In this document: positions 38,576 through 47,090 of the stretch, piece after piece | Layout: each line of letters begins with the position of its first letter | Numbering within the stretch: position 1 is the first letter of the stretch | DNA from: Bacillota bacterium | Lineage (GTDB): Bacteria; Bacillota; Clostridia; Christensenellales; Pumilibacteraceae | Direction of reading: 5' to 3' | DNA length: 64,000 nucleotides | NCBI GenBank assembly: GCA_009777485.1 | Contig: WRLT01000008.1 | Coordinates: 19,757-83,756 of the forward strand | Notes under the pieces: generated by a model | Database searches by the model: none | Told to the model about the DNA's origin: nothing | What the model saw: the letters and a program-made list of their open reading frames with translations, nothing else | Translations under genes and position numbers: made by a program

Positions 38576-38731
38576 AGGTTGACAGTCCGTGCGGGCTTTT
38601 AACCGCTTCCGCTGCCGCGGCTTTCTAGCAAAGAAAGTGTGCGTCGGCGTATTTTTTAGACAATGTAAATCCGCACCGCGTTGGGAAACGCTTGTACTCA
38701 ATCAGCGTTTCCGTTTGGAGGAAGTACCCTT
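38576..38731 (+). promoter_or_regulatory. Structured leader of ileS, T-box-like only in part
   Basis: Several hairpins are visible: GGTT/AACC enclosing AGTCC/GGGCT near 38578-38613, CTTTCT/AGAAAG near 38621-38637, and GGAAACGC (38683-38690) with GCGTTTCC (38705-38712). GCACCGCG at 38673-38680 matches the last eight positions of the T-box core. The preceding TGG that should contact the tRNA acceptor end is missing, and there is no T run after the last hairpin. Control by uncharged tRNA(Ile) is possible but not established. Confidence 0.4.
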
Positions 38732-41700
38732 ATGTACGAAAAAATTGACCCCTCATTAAATTTTGCCGAAAGAGAGCAAAGTATTATTAAGTTTTGGCAG
38801 GAAAACCGCATTTTTGAAAAAAGCATCGAAAACAGAGCAGACGGCAAAGACTTTACCTTTTACGACGGCCCGCCTACGGCAAACGGCAAACCGCACATCG
38901 GGCATATTTTAACCCGCGTTATGAAAGACCTTATCCCGCGCTACCAAACCATGAAAGGCAAGCGCGTTTTGCGCAAAGCAGGCTGGGATACGCACGGGTT
39001 GCCTGTGGAGTTAGAGGTAGAAAAGGTTTTAGGCTTCGACGGCAAGCAGGATATAGAAAAGTTCGGCGTAGAGCCGTTTATCAAAGCCTGTAAAGAAAGC
39101 GTATGGAAATATCAAGCCGAGTGGGAAAAAATGAGCGCGCGCGTAGGCTACTGGGTAGATATGGATAAGCCCTACATCACCTACACAGACGAGTTTATCG
39201 AATCGGTTTGGTGGAGCATAGCCGAGATTTTTAATAAAGGCCTTATCTACAAGGGGCATAAGATTGTGCCGTACTGTCCGCGCTGCGGAACGGCTTTAAG
39301 CAGCCACGAGGTAGCGCAAGGCTATAAGGATATCGAAGAAATGTCGTGCGTGGTTAAGTTTAAGGCCGCCCAAACAGACATTCCCACCTATATTCTTGCA
39401 TGGACAACCACCCCGTGGACGCTGCCGTCTAATACCGCGCTATGCTTTCACCCCGACCACGATTATGCGTGTATCGAGGCAAACTCTGAGCGGTTTATTT
39501 TAGCAAACGCCTTAATCGGCAAGCATTTTAAAGAGGGCGAATATACCGTAATAGACGTTAAAAAAGGCAGCGAGTATCAGCATTTTGCCTACGAGCCGCT
39601 GTATAATTTTCATACATCGATGTTATCCCCGAAAGACAAGGCGCATTACGTTACCACCGATACCTTTGTTACGCTTAACGACGGTACGGGCGTAGTGCAT
39701 ATCGCGCCCGCATTCGGCGAGGACGATGCCGCCGTAGGCCGCCGCTACAATCTGCCGTTTATTCAGCTAGTAGGCGCAGACGGCAAATTTATTGCCGAAG
39801 CGGGGCAGTTTGCGGGCGTATTTTGTAAAGACGCCGACAAAACCATTTTAGGCGATTTAGCCGCGCGCGGTTTGCTGCGCAGCAAAATCCCGTTTGCACA
39901 CAGCTATCCGTTTTGCTGGCGGTGTCATAAGCCGCTTATTTACTACGCAAGAAGCTCGTGGTTTATTAAAATGACCGCTGTAAAAGAAGAGCTTTTAAAA
40001 AACAACGCGTCCGTCAACTGGATTCCCGATACCATCAAACACGGGCGCATGGGCAACTTTTTAGAAAACGTAGTAGACTGGGGAATTTCGCGCGAGCGGT
40101 ACTGGGGTACGCCGCTGCCTATTTGGGTATGCGGTGCGTGCGGCAAGACGGAGGCGTGCGCAAGTAAGGCGCAGCTTAAAAAGCGCGGCGGCATAAAAGG
40201 CAAAATCGAACTGCACAAGCCCTATGTAGACGCGGTAGTCTTTACGTGTACATGCGGCGGAAAAATGTCGCGCACGCCCGAAGTAGTGGATTGCTGGTAC
40301 GATTCGGGCGCGATGCCGTTTGCACAGTGGCATTATCCTTTTGAAAATAAAGAAATGTTTACCAATACATTTCCCGCCGATTTTATATCGGAGGCGGTAG
40401 ACCAAACACGCGGCTGGTTTTACACCTTGCTTGCCATATCCACCCTGCTGTTTAACCGCGCGCCCTTTAAAAACTGTATCGTATTAGGCCACGTCAACGA
40501 TAAAGACGGCCGCAAAATGAGCAAGCACTTAGGCAACGTAGTAGACCCGTGGCAGGTGTTAGATACGTGCGGCGCAGACGCCGTGCGCTGGTATTTTTAC
40601 ACGTCCTGTGCGCCGTGGTTGCCCAGCCGCTTTTACCCAGAGGCAGTAGCGGAGGCACAGCGCAAATTTTTAGGCACGCTATGGAACGTATGTTCTTTTT
40701 ACGCGCTGTACGCCAAAATAGACGCCTTTAATCCCGCACAATACGACCTTAAAAAATGCAAGCTAACCCTAATGGATAAGTGGATTTTATCCGAACTTCA
40801 TTCGCTTACCGATTATATCGATACCTGTCTTGCCGAATACAAAATAACCGAATCCGCGCGCAAAATAGAAGAATTTACCGACGCGCTTTCTAACTGGTAT
40901 GTGCGCCGCTGCCGCGAGCGTTTTTGGGGCAAAGGCATGGAAAGCGACAAAATTAGCGCGTACATGACGTTGTACACGGTGCTGCAAACCTTAAGCAAGC
41001 TTATCGCGCCCTACGTTCCGTTTATTGCCGAGAGCATTCACCAAAGCTTTGTGCGTCCGTTCGGCACACAAAAAGAATCGGTGCATTTGTACGATTTTCC
41101 CGTATCCGATAAAAAGCGCGTAGACAAAAATTTAGAAAGCGAAATGCGTACCGTGTTAAGCGCGGCCGCGCTGGGCAGAGCGGCACGCAGCGGCGCAAGT
41201 ATTAAAAACCGTCAGCCGCTGTCTAAGCTGTATTTGGCAGGCAGCGAAATTAAAGAGCTTTCCGACGCGTTAAAAAGCGTACTGGCGGACGAGCTTAACG
41301 TAAAAGAGGTAGAAATTGTGCGCGACACAGGCGGCTTTGTAGATTACGAGGTAAAGCCGCAGTTAAAAACCTTAGGCCCTAAATACGGCAAGCGGCTAAA
41401 CGAAATCCGCACGCATATGGCGGCAAACGCTCAAGCGATTGTCGAGGCTGTCAACGCAGGCGGCGAATACCGTTTCAGCGCGGCAGGCGAAGAGGTTTCT
41501 CTTAGCGGCCAAGACGTACTAATTTCAGCAAAAAATAAAGAGGGCTTTGCAACCGAATCGGCAAATGCTTTGGCAGTAATTTTAGATACGCGCCTTACGG
41601 CAGAGCTTATCGAAGAAGGCTTTGTGCGCGAGCTTATTTCTAAAATTCAATCTCTGCGCAAGGATTCGGGCTTTGAAGTAACCGACCGCATCGCCCTAAC

Positions 41701-41854
41701 CTACGGCGGCGACCCTTACATAGAGGAGATTTTTACTAAATTCGGCGGCAAAATTGCCTCCGCTACGCTTGCCGATACTATTCAAAAATCCTCCGCAGGA
41801 ACCGTCTGCGAACTCAACGGCAAAACCGCGCGTTTAGGAGTAACAAAGAAGTAA
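38732..41854 (+). CDS. ileS: Isoleucyl-tRNA synthetase (type 2)
   Basis: IleS charges tRNA(Ile). The 1040 residues start at ATG 38732, with TTTGGAGGAAG upstream; the longer frame from 38681 reads through the leader. The class I signatures are PHIGH near residue 57 and KMSKH near 594. The CP1 editing domain contains WTTTPWTLPSNTA, and the C-terminal part has the zinc-free type-2 architecture common in clostridia and eukaryotes. Type-2 enzymes are generally less sensitive to mupirocin (family knowledge, not tested here). The next gene starts 3 bases after the stop. Confidence 0.96.
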   Translation: MYEKIDPSLNFAEREQSIIKFWQENRIFEKSIENRADGKDFTFYDGPPTANGKPHIGHILTRVMKDLIPRYQTMKGKRVLRKAGWDTHGLPVELEVEKVLGFDGKQDIEKFGVEPFIKACKESVWKYQAEWEKMSARVGYWVDMDKPYITYTDEFIESVWWSIAEIFNKGLIYKGHKIVPYCPRCGTALSSHEVAQGYKDIEEMSCVVKFKAAQTDIPTYILAWTTTPWTLPSNTALCFHPDHDYACIEANSERFILANALIGKHFKEGEYTVIDVKKGSEYQHFAYEPLYNFHTSMLSPKDKAHYVTTDTFVTLNDGTGVVHIAPAFGEDDAAVGRRYNLPFIQLVGADGKFIAEAGQFAGVFCKDADKTILGDLAARGLLRSKIPFAHSYPFCWRCHKPLIYYARSSWFIKMTAVKEELLKNNASVNWIPDTIKHGRMGNFLENVVDWGISRERYWGTPLPIWVCGACGKTEACASKAQLKKRGGIKGKIELHKPYVDAVVFTCTCGGKMSRTPEVVDCWYDSGAMPFAQWHYPFENKEMFTNTFPADFISEAVDQTRGWFYTLLAISTLLFNRAPFKNCIVLGHVNDKDGRKMSKHLGNVVDPWQVLDTCGADAVRWYFYTSCAPWLPSRFYPEAVAEAQRKFLGTLWNVCSFYALYAKIDAFNPAQYDLKKCKLTLMDKWILSELHSLTDYIDTCLAEYKITESARKIEEFTDALSNWYVRRCRERFWGKGMESDKISAYMTLYTVLQTLSKLIAPYVPFIAESIHQSFVRPFGTQKESVHLYDFPVSDKKRVDKNLESEMRTVLSAAALGRAARSGASIKNRQPLSKLYLAGSEIKELSDALKSVLADELNVKEVEIVRDTGGFVDYEVKPQLKTLGPKYGKRLNEIRTHMAANAQAIVEAVNAGGEYRFSAAGEEVSLSGQDVLISAKNKEGFATESANALAVILDTRLTAELIEEGFVRELISKIQSLRKDSGFEVTDRIALTYGGDPYIEEIFTKFGGKIASATLADTIQKSSAGTVCELNGKTARLGVTKK

Positions 41855-41857
41855 AAA

Positions 41858-42742
41858 ATGGTGTTGGCAGACGAATGGAAAACATATACGATTGTTGCTA
41901 CGGGCAGCGGCGAAAAGCTGGAAGACTGGAACGGCGTTAAGCTTTTGCGTCCCGACCCGCAAATCATTTGGCCTGCCCGCAGCGATTTATCCAAAACGCA
42001 AGGGCTGCACGCGCGCTACATCCGCAGCGCAGACGGCGGCGGACGCTGGGAGCATTACAAAGACTTTCCCCCCGAATGGGCGCTATCCTATAAAGACCTT
42101 ACCTTTTTAGTTAAGCCTACGGGCTTTAAACACACGGGGCTGTTTCCCGAACAAGCCGCCAACTGGGAGCAAATGCGCGCGTTAATCCGCGCCGAGCGCA
42201 AAAAGCGCGGCAGCAATGCGCCTCCCGTAAAAATTTTAAATCTGTTTGCCTATACGGGCGGCGCAACGGTTGCTTGCGCTAAGGAGGGTGCGTTTGTTAC
42301 GCATGTAGACGCGGCAAAAGGCATGGTAGAGCGCGCCCGCACAAACGCCGCGCTTTCGGGCTTAGCCAAGGATTCGGTGCGTTGGATTGTAGAGGATTGT
42401 AAAAGCTTTATTCTGCGTGAACAGCGGCGCGCTCAAACATACGACGCCGTTATCATGGACCCGCCCTCATACGGCAGAGGCAGCGGCGGCGAGGTATTTA
42501 AGTTAGAAGACAGCCTGTACGAAATTGTGCAGCTGTGCGCGGGCATACTAACCCAAAATCCGCTGTTCTTTCTGCTAAACAGCTACACAACGGGCTTAGG
42601 CGCGTCCGTCATGCAAAACATCCTGCACGCCGCCCTAAAAAAGTTTAACGGCACCGTAACAGCATACGAGCTATGCCTACCCACGCAAGAAGAGGGAATT
42701 ATCCTACCCTGCGGCAACTCCGCCCTCTGGTTAAAAGCCTAA
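41858..42742 (+). CDS. Class I SAM-dependent methyltransferase, RlmI-like
   Basis: The 294-residue Rossmann methyltransferase has SAM motif I ILNLFAYTGGATVACA and acidic HVDAAKGMV, and the RNA m5C-type or N6-type motif MDPPSYGRG. The overall similarity is to the RlmI/YccW-like rRNA methyltransferase group without its PUA domain. Its target RNA is not known. It follows ileS by 3 bases and is probably cotranscribed with it. Confidence 0.82.
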   Translation: MVLADEWKTYTIVATGSGEKLEDWNGVKLLRPDPQIIWPARSDLSKTQGLHARYIRSADGGGRWEHYKDFPPEWALSYKDLTFLVKPTGFKHTGLFPEQAANWEQMRALIRAERKKRGSNAPPVKILNLFAYTGGATVACAKEGAFVTHVDAAKGMVERARTNAALSGLAKDSVRWIVEDCKSFILREQRRAQTYDAVIMDPPSYGRGSGGEVFKLEDSLYEIVQLCAGILTQNPLFFLLNSYTTGLGASVMQNILHAALKKFNGTVTAYELCLPTQEEGIILPCGNSALWLKA

Positions 42743-42783
42743 TTCATCGCCGTAACGGCTAAATAACTAAAATAAATAGCCGT

Positions 42784-42838
42784 TAAAAAATTCCCCTCTT
42801 GAGGGGTGGACGCGTAGCGGACGGGGTGGAAAGAAAAG
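42784..42838. repeat. Dispersed repeat, copy 1 (CCCCTC-tt-GAGGGG type)
   Basis: A short element with the hairpin CCCCTCttGAGGGG, followed by a GC-rich section and GGGGTGGAAAGAAAAGC. A second copy lies at 61942-61995. A related hairpin CCCCC/GGGGG follows at 42844-42863. It lies between the methyltransferase and pseudouridine synthase genes. Confidence 0.7.
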
Positions 42839-42901
42839 CCTATACCCCCAATCAGACGGGGGTGGAAAGAAATGGACGGAAATGACTAGCGGAGAAACAA
42901 A

Positions 42902-43633
42902 ATGACTTTAACCGAATTAGAAGAACAATTAAAAATCCTGCACGAGGATAACCATGTAATCGTGATAGTAAAGCCGCAGGGCATTCCTAGTCAGGCCGAT
43001 AAAACGGGCGATACGGATGTTTTAACGTATGTAAAGCAATACCTTAAAATTAAGTATCAAAAACCAGGAAACGTATATTGCGGTTTAGTGCACAGGTTAG
43101 ACCGTCCTACGGGCGGGGCGATGGTGTTTGCCAAAACCGATAAAGCGGCGGCAAGATTGTGCGAACAGTTTCGTGAGGGCAAAATCACAAAAAAATATTT
43201 GGCCGTTACGGTAGGCGAGCCGCGTGAAAGCCGCGGCCGCATACAAACCTATTTAGTTAAAGACGAGCGCAGCAACGTAGTAAAATCACACGTTGCGGCG
43301 GTAGAAAATTCTAAGCTTGCCATACTGGATTATAAAGTGCTAGACACCTTTGAGGGCTTATCGCTGTTCGACGTAAACCTTATTACGGGGCGGCCGCACC
43401 AAGCGCGCGTACAGCTTGCAAGCTTAGGCACCCCCATTTTCGGCGATGTAAAGTACGGAAAAAGCACCGTAGACGGCGCGGGCGGCAACGTTGCGCTGTG
43501 GGCGTACTCATTAGGCTTTACGCACCCCACCACCCAAGAAACTATGGTTTTTAAGGTATTTCCGCCCTCAGAGGAAATCCCATGGAAGCTATTCCCGTTA
43601 GAAAAACACATCAACATAGCCAAACCTCAATAA
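42902..43633 (+). CDS. RluA-family pseudouridine synthase
   Basis: The 243-residue protein has the catalytic aspartate Asp67 in VHRLDRPTGGAMV and downstream KKYLAVTVG and GRPHQARVQLASLG motifs. It lacks an N-terminal S4 domain, so it belongs to the small RluA/RluC-like group acting on rRNA or tRNA uridines; the target is unknown. The 156-base gap upstream contains the dispersed repeat. Confidence 0.9.
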   Translation: MTLTELEEQLKILHEDNHVIVIVKPQGIPSQADKTGDTDVLTYVKQYLKIKYQKPGNVYCGLVHRLDRPTGGAMVFAKTDKAAARLCEQFREGKITKKYLAVTVGEPRESRGRIQTYLVKDERSNVVKSHVAAVENSKLAILDYKVLDTFEGLSLFDVNLITGRPHQARVQLASLGTPIFGDVKYGKSTVDGAGGNVALWAYSLGFTHPTTQETMVFKVFPPSEEIPWKLFPLEKHINIAKPQ

Positions 43634-43662
43634 TAAAAAAACAATATAGGAGAACCAAAACC

Positions 43663-45633
43663 ATGAAAAACATTCACTACGACATCGAAAAGCTGCTTTC
43701 TTACGCACAGGCACACTTATTATTAGACGACCTGGACGTTGTGTACGCGCGAAATTTAATCCTAGACGATTTAAAGCTGTCCTCTTACGTCAGCTACGAG
43801 GTCAACACGGACGAGCTAGAAGCCCTAGCCTCACCCGAAAGTTTATTAGAGCCGATTTTAAACTACGCCACCGAAAACAAGGTATGCTTTATTAAAGACC
43901 GCGCAAAGCTTTCCGCGCGTATTATCGGCTATGTATCTAAACGCCCCTCCGAGCTTGCCGAAATCCACGCCGATTTAGCCGCGCGCAATGTGCAAAAAGC
44001 GGACGATTTTTTAAACGACTACCTAGTCAAAAGCAATTTTGTTGCTTACGCGCCGCTTAAAGAACTTTGCACCTTTAAGCCTAAATCAAAGCCCCCTTCG
44101 TCCGCGCTGTGCACGCAGTCTAACGCAGAAATCGAAAATCTTATCGCCTACGCACAGTCGCACTTATTATTGCACGACGGCGATGTACCCTTTGTGCGCG
44201 GCATTTTGGTGCAAGAGCTTAAAGTAGAAGAAACCGTCCCCGCAGACGCCGAATACGATATGATTGACGAGCTAAGCACGCCCGAGCCCGTGCTTACGCC
44301 CGTGTTAGATTACGCGGTAGAAAACGGCGTGATTAAGCCCGACGCGCGCGAAAAGTTTTCGGACAGACTAATCAGCTTTTTAATGAAACGCCCCTCCGAA
44401 GTTTCGGATACGTTTTGCGCACTGCAAAAAAACCCCGTCCGCGCATTCGACTGGCTGTACGATTATGCCGTAAAAAGCAACTACGTAAACTTTACCGCAA
44501 TTGCCGCTAACAAGCACTGGGAGGGCAAGGGTACGCGCGGCAAAATAGAAATTACCATCAACACACTGCGCCCCGAAAACAGCGACGCAGACGTAGAAAA
44601 ATCCTTAACAGAAAAAAACAACAAATATCCTCCTTGCGTACTGTGTAAAGAAAACGAGGGCTTTTCGGGCAACGCGCCTTTGCGCCATAAACGTTCTTTG
44701 CGCACCGTACCGCTAAGCTTGGGCGGAGAAGAATACTTTTGGCAGTTTTCGCCGTTTTCGTACTTCAATCAGCACGGCAACGCAATCTCCGCCGCCCACA
44801 CGCCTATGCGCACCGATAAGGCTACCTTTATAAAGCTTATGGATTTTGTAGACTTTATGCCTAATTATTTTATCGGCCACAACGCAGTACTGGCAGGCGT
44901 AGGCGGTTCGGTTTTAACGCACGACCATTTTCAAGCGGGCAAGGCGGCAATGCCGTACTTCCGCGCGCCTATGCTTAAAAAACTTAAATGCGCCGCGCAC
45001 CCGTACATCGGCATAGAAATTGCCGATTGGTATTGCCCCGTAATCCGCCTTTCCTACACCAGTAAAAAGCCGCTTGCCGACTTTGCCGACCTTATCCGCA
45101 CCGCGTGGGAAAATTATTCGGATAAAGATTCCGATATCATCGCCGCAACGGGTACTATACAGCATAATGCCATAGCGGTAGCCGCGCGTAAAGTTCAAGG
45201 CGGCTATGTGCTGGATTTATTTTTGCGCAACAACCGCGCCGACAGCACGTACCCCGACGGCATATTTAAAGCGCACACATACAACCGCCCCATAAAAACA
45301 GAGGCGGCGGCATTAACCGAAACACTGGGCTGGTTTGTGTTAGCAGGCAGATTAGCAGGGCAGTTAAAGCGCATAGAAAAGTTTTTAACCAAAGAAACCC
45401 GCTACAACGTGCTTAAACTAGACGAAGATTTAAAGCCGTTTGCCCCCATTATCGAAAAGCTGATTAAAGAGGCGGGCAGCGGCAGACTGTCGGCAATCGA
45501 GGCGCATTTAAACGTAAAAGACGAAGTAAACCGCATTTGCGAGGGCATTTTAGACGACATCGCCGTATTCAAACGCGACGAAGCAGGACAAGCCGCCTTC
45601 GCCAAATTCCTAGCAACCGCAGGCATAGAATAA
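43663..45633 (+). CDS. galT: Galactose-1-phosphate uridylyltransferase (Firmicutes type) with duplicated N-terminal domain
   Basis: GalT moves UMP between UDP-glucose and galactose-1-phosphate. The 656 residues exceed the usual roughly 500 of the Firmicutes type. The extra length is a tandem copy of the N-terminal helical domain: residues 7-128 and 156-277 both run YAQ-HLLL, then PVL/PIL-YA, then KRPSE, then DYxVKSNxV. The catalytic part follows, with CVLCKENEGFSG and the active-site HDHFQAG. The start is ATG 43663 with TAGGAGA upstream. No galK or galE lies nearby. Whether both N-terminal copies fold or are used is unknown. Confidence 0.88.
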   Translation: MKNIHYDIEKLLSYAQAHLLLDDLDVVYARNLILDDLKLSSYVSYEVNTDELEALASPESLLEPILNYATENKVCFIKDRAKLSARIIGYVSKRPSELAEIHADLAARNVQKADDFLNDYLVKSNFVAYAPLKELCTFKPKSKPPSSALCTQSNAEIENLIAYAQSHLLLHDGDVPFVRGILVQELKVEETVPADAEYDMIDELSTPEPVLTPVLDYAVENGVIKPDAREKFSDRLISFLMKRPSEVSDTFCALQKNPVRAFDWLYDYAVKSNYVNFTAIAANKHWEGKGTRGKIEITINTLRPENSDADVEKSLTEKNNKYPPCVLCKENEGFSGNAPLRHKRSLRTVPLSLGGEEYFWQFSPFSYFNQHGNAISAAHTPMRTDKATFIKLMDFVDFMPNYFIGHNAVLAGVGGSVLTHDHFQAGKAAMPYFRAPMLKKLKCAAHPYIGIEIADWYCPVIRLSYTSKKPLADFADLIRTAWENYSDKDSDIIAATGTIQHNAIAVAARKVQGGYVLDLFLRNNRADSTYPDGIFKAHTYNRPIKTEAAALTETLGWFVLAGRLAGQLKRIEKFLTKETRYNVLKLDEDLKPFAPIIEKLIKEAGSGRLSAIEAHLNVKDEVNRICEGILDDIAVFKRDEAGQAAFAKFLATAGIE

Positions 45634-45702
45634 AAATCTCCCTCAATCAGCGTTTCCCAATAAAGAAAATCAGTAAAAACAACAACAGAATAGCAACACA
45701 CA

Positions 45703-45737
45703 AAAGCCCGCTGGATTTCAAAGCTCCGGCGGGCTTT
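45703..45737 (+). terminator. Terminator-like hairpin after galT
   Basis: A 12-bp stem AAAGCCCGCTGG with CCGGCGGGCTTT and an 11-base loop. It is followed by GCTGTTTG, not a clean T run, so efficiency is doubtful. Confidence 0.55.
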
Positions 45738-45854
45738 GCTGTTTGCACCTTCTAATACTCCAAAAAACTGAAAGACAAAAAACATGGAAATTCTGTGCAG
45801 CAAACCTAACCGTTGCTTTATACTTTACGTAATTTAAAAAAAGGAGAAATATAC

Positions 45855-46811
45855 ATGTTTAATCAAGAAATGACAACCGCCCGATACCTAGACTTGTGGC
45901 TGGAAACCGTTGTGAGCCACAGTGTGCGGTACAGCACCTATTCGTCTTACGAGGGCTATGTAAACAACCACATCAAGCGCGTGATAGGAGGGCTAACGCT
46001 GTCAGAGCTTAGCCCCGCTGCCATACAAGGCCTAATCGCGCATTTGTGTAAAGAAGGAAAGCTAGGCGCAAGAACCATCTCAATCATCATCACGATGCTG
46101 CGTAATGCGCTGAACTGCGCAGAAGAATACGGACTACTCAAAAACCCGTGCCGCAGTCTAAGGTTGCCTAAAATTGAAGAGGAAGAGTTTCCCGCATTCA
46201 GCCGCGCCGAACAGACGCGTATAGAATACGCCGCACAAGCACTTGCAGAAAACGACACGCGCTGCTACGGCGTGCTGCTAGCCTTATATACAGGCGTAAG
46301 AATCGGCGAGCTGTGCGCGCTAAGGTGGGAGAACGTCGATTTCGAAAATAAATGTATTAAGATAAAAGCCTCCTTAAACCGCGCACTAAACGCGTCCGAC
46401 GGCACAAAAACACAAATGCGCGAATGTGAACCAAAAACAAAAATGTCCAAACGCACGATTCAATTAGCCGACTTTTTAGTAAGGCTGCTGTGCAAATTAA
46501 AAGCAAAGAGCATCGGGGTATACGTAATCTCTGCAAAATGCGGAAAATTTGTACACCCGCGCACCATGCAAAATATATACAAGCGGCTGCTTATACAAGC
46601 TAACGTACCCGCCGCAGCCTTTCATAAATTGCGCCACACGTTTGCCACCCGTGCAGCCGAGCTAAGCGCAGACGTTAAGAGTGTAAGCGTAACGCTGGGG
46701 CACTCCAACGCACAAATTACGCTTAACCGCTATACACACGCATTAAAAGAGCAAAAGCAAAAGCTAATGGACGGCTTAAACGCCTACTTCGAAAGCAAAA
46801 ACGAGTTATAA
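45855..46811 (+). CDS. Tyrosine recombinase, candidate invertase of the adjacent switch
   Basis: The 318-residue integrase-family protein has an N-terminal SAM-like DNA-binding domain (about residues 5-95) and a C-terminal catalytic domain. Catalytic residues visible are Arg149 in TGVRIGEL, His257 and Arg260 in HKLRHTFATR, His283 in LGHSNAQIT and Tyr293 in NRYTHAL; all are intact. ATG 45855 has AAGGAG upstream. No phage or plasmid genes are near, so an integrated element is not evident. Nineteen bases after its stop lies the first of three related palindromic sites, two of which form inverted repeats upstream of a surface-protein operon. A site-specific inversion role is the best reading; the name invertase is inference. 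Confidence 0.85.
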   Translation: MFNQEMTTARYLDLWLETVVSHSVRYSTYSSYEGYVNNHIKRVIGGLTLSELSPAAIQGLIAHLCKEGKLGARTISIIITMLRNALNCAEEYGLLKNPCRSLRLPKIEEEEFPAFSRAEQTRIEYAAQALAENDTRCYGVLLALYTGVRIGELCALRWENVDFENKCIKIKASLNRALNASDGTKTQMRECEPKTKMSKRTIQLADFLVRLLCKLKAKSIGVYVISAKCGKFVHPRTMQNIYKRLLIQANVPAAAFHKLRHTFATRAAELSADVKSVSVTLGHSNAQITLNRYTHALKEQKQKLMDGLNAYFESKNEL

Positions 46812-46829
46812 AACGCCCCCAAATAAAAA

Positions 46830-46860
46830 TTCGCACATTCGTGTAATGTGCGAAACAATA
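46830..46860 (-). repeat. Inverted repeat site A of the candidate switch
   Basis: A 31-bp site that on the minus strand matches site B (46992-47022) at 30 of 31 positions. Its core is a perfect palindrome, TTCGCACATT and AATGTGCGAA around CGTGT. Confidence 0.85.
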
Positions 46861-46991
46861 TATATAATATACCCTGTTTTTCGATAAAAAGCAAGTGTTT
46901 TTTTAAAATTTTTTTAATTTATTTTTAAGGTTTTTTTAATTTACATAGCTTTGCGGCAAAAATCACGGTTTTTTTCTGCTTTTAACCCAAC
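46861..46991. mobile_element. Candidate invertible segment (131 bp)
   Basis: An AT-rich segment enclosed by sites A and B, with no coding content. Its best promoter points left (minus strand), away from the lipoprotein/GH3 operon. Inversion would place the -10 box at about 46981-46986, pointing right, some 100 bases before ATG 47091. No strong rightward promoter is seen in the present orientation. Confidence 0.65.
46866..46894 (-). promoter_or_regulatory. Promoter inside the invertible segment, facing left
   Basis: On the minus strand: TTGCTT (46889-46894), a 17-base spacer, TATATT (46866-46871). The -10 box matches 5 of 6 and the -35 box 3 of 6 positions of consensus. Confidence 0.6.
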
Positions 46992-47022
46992 TATTGTTTC
47001 GCACATTACACGAATATGCGAA
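46992..47022 (+). repeat. Inverted repeat site B of the candidate switch
   Basis: TATTGT followed by the imperfect palindrome TTCGCACATT-ACACG-AATATGCGAA. It is inverted relative to site A with one mismatch, and in direct orientation to site C. Confidence 0.85.
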
Positions 47023-47034
47023 GTCTAATCAGCT

Positions 47035-47070
47035 TATTGTCGCACATTACACGAATATGCGAAGACAATA
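47035..47070 (+). repeat. Third related site C, direct to site B
   Basis: It shares 24 consecutive bases (from CGCACATT to GCGAAG) with site B, 41 bases apart, but lacks TT after TATTGT. It is bounded by TATTGTC and GACAATA, themselves inverted. It ends 20 bases before the lipoprotein start. Confidence 0.8.
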
Positions 47071-47090
47071 ATATTTTTGGAGGAGGGTGC

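Noticed and set aside
38681..38731. Longer IleS start
   Set aside because: The 17 extra codons read through the leader hairpin; the good RBS and family start are at 38732.
46830..47070. The three palindromes as attL/attR of an integrated phage or ICE
   Set aside because: The two best copies are inverted, not direct, only 131 bp apart, and no phage or conjugation genes are present.
46830..47070. CRISPR array
   Set aside because: Only three copies, one inverted, with unequal spacing (131 and 12 bp), no cas genes and no leader.
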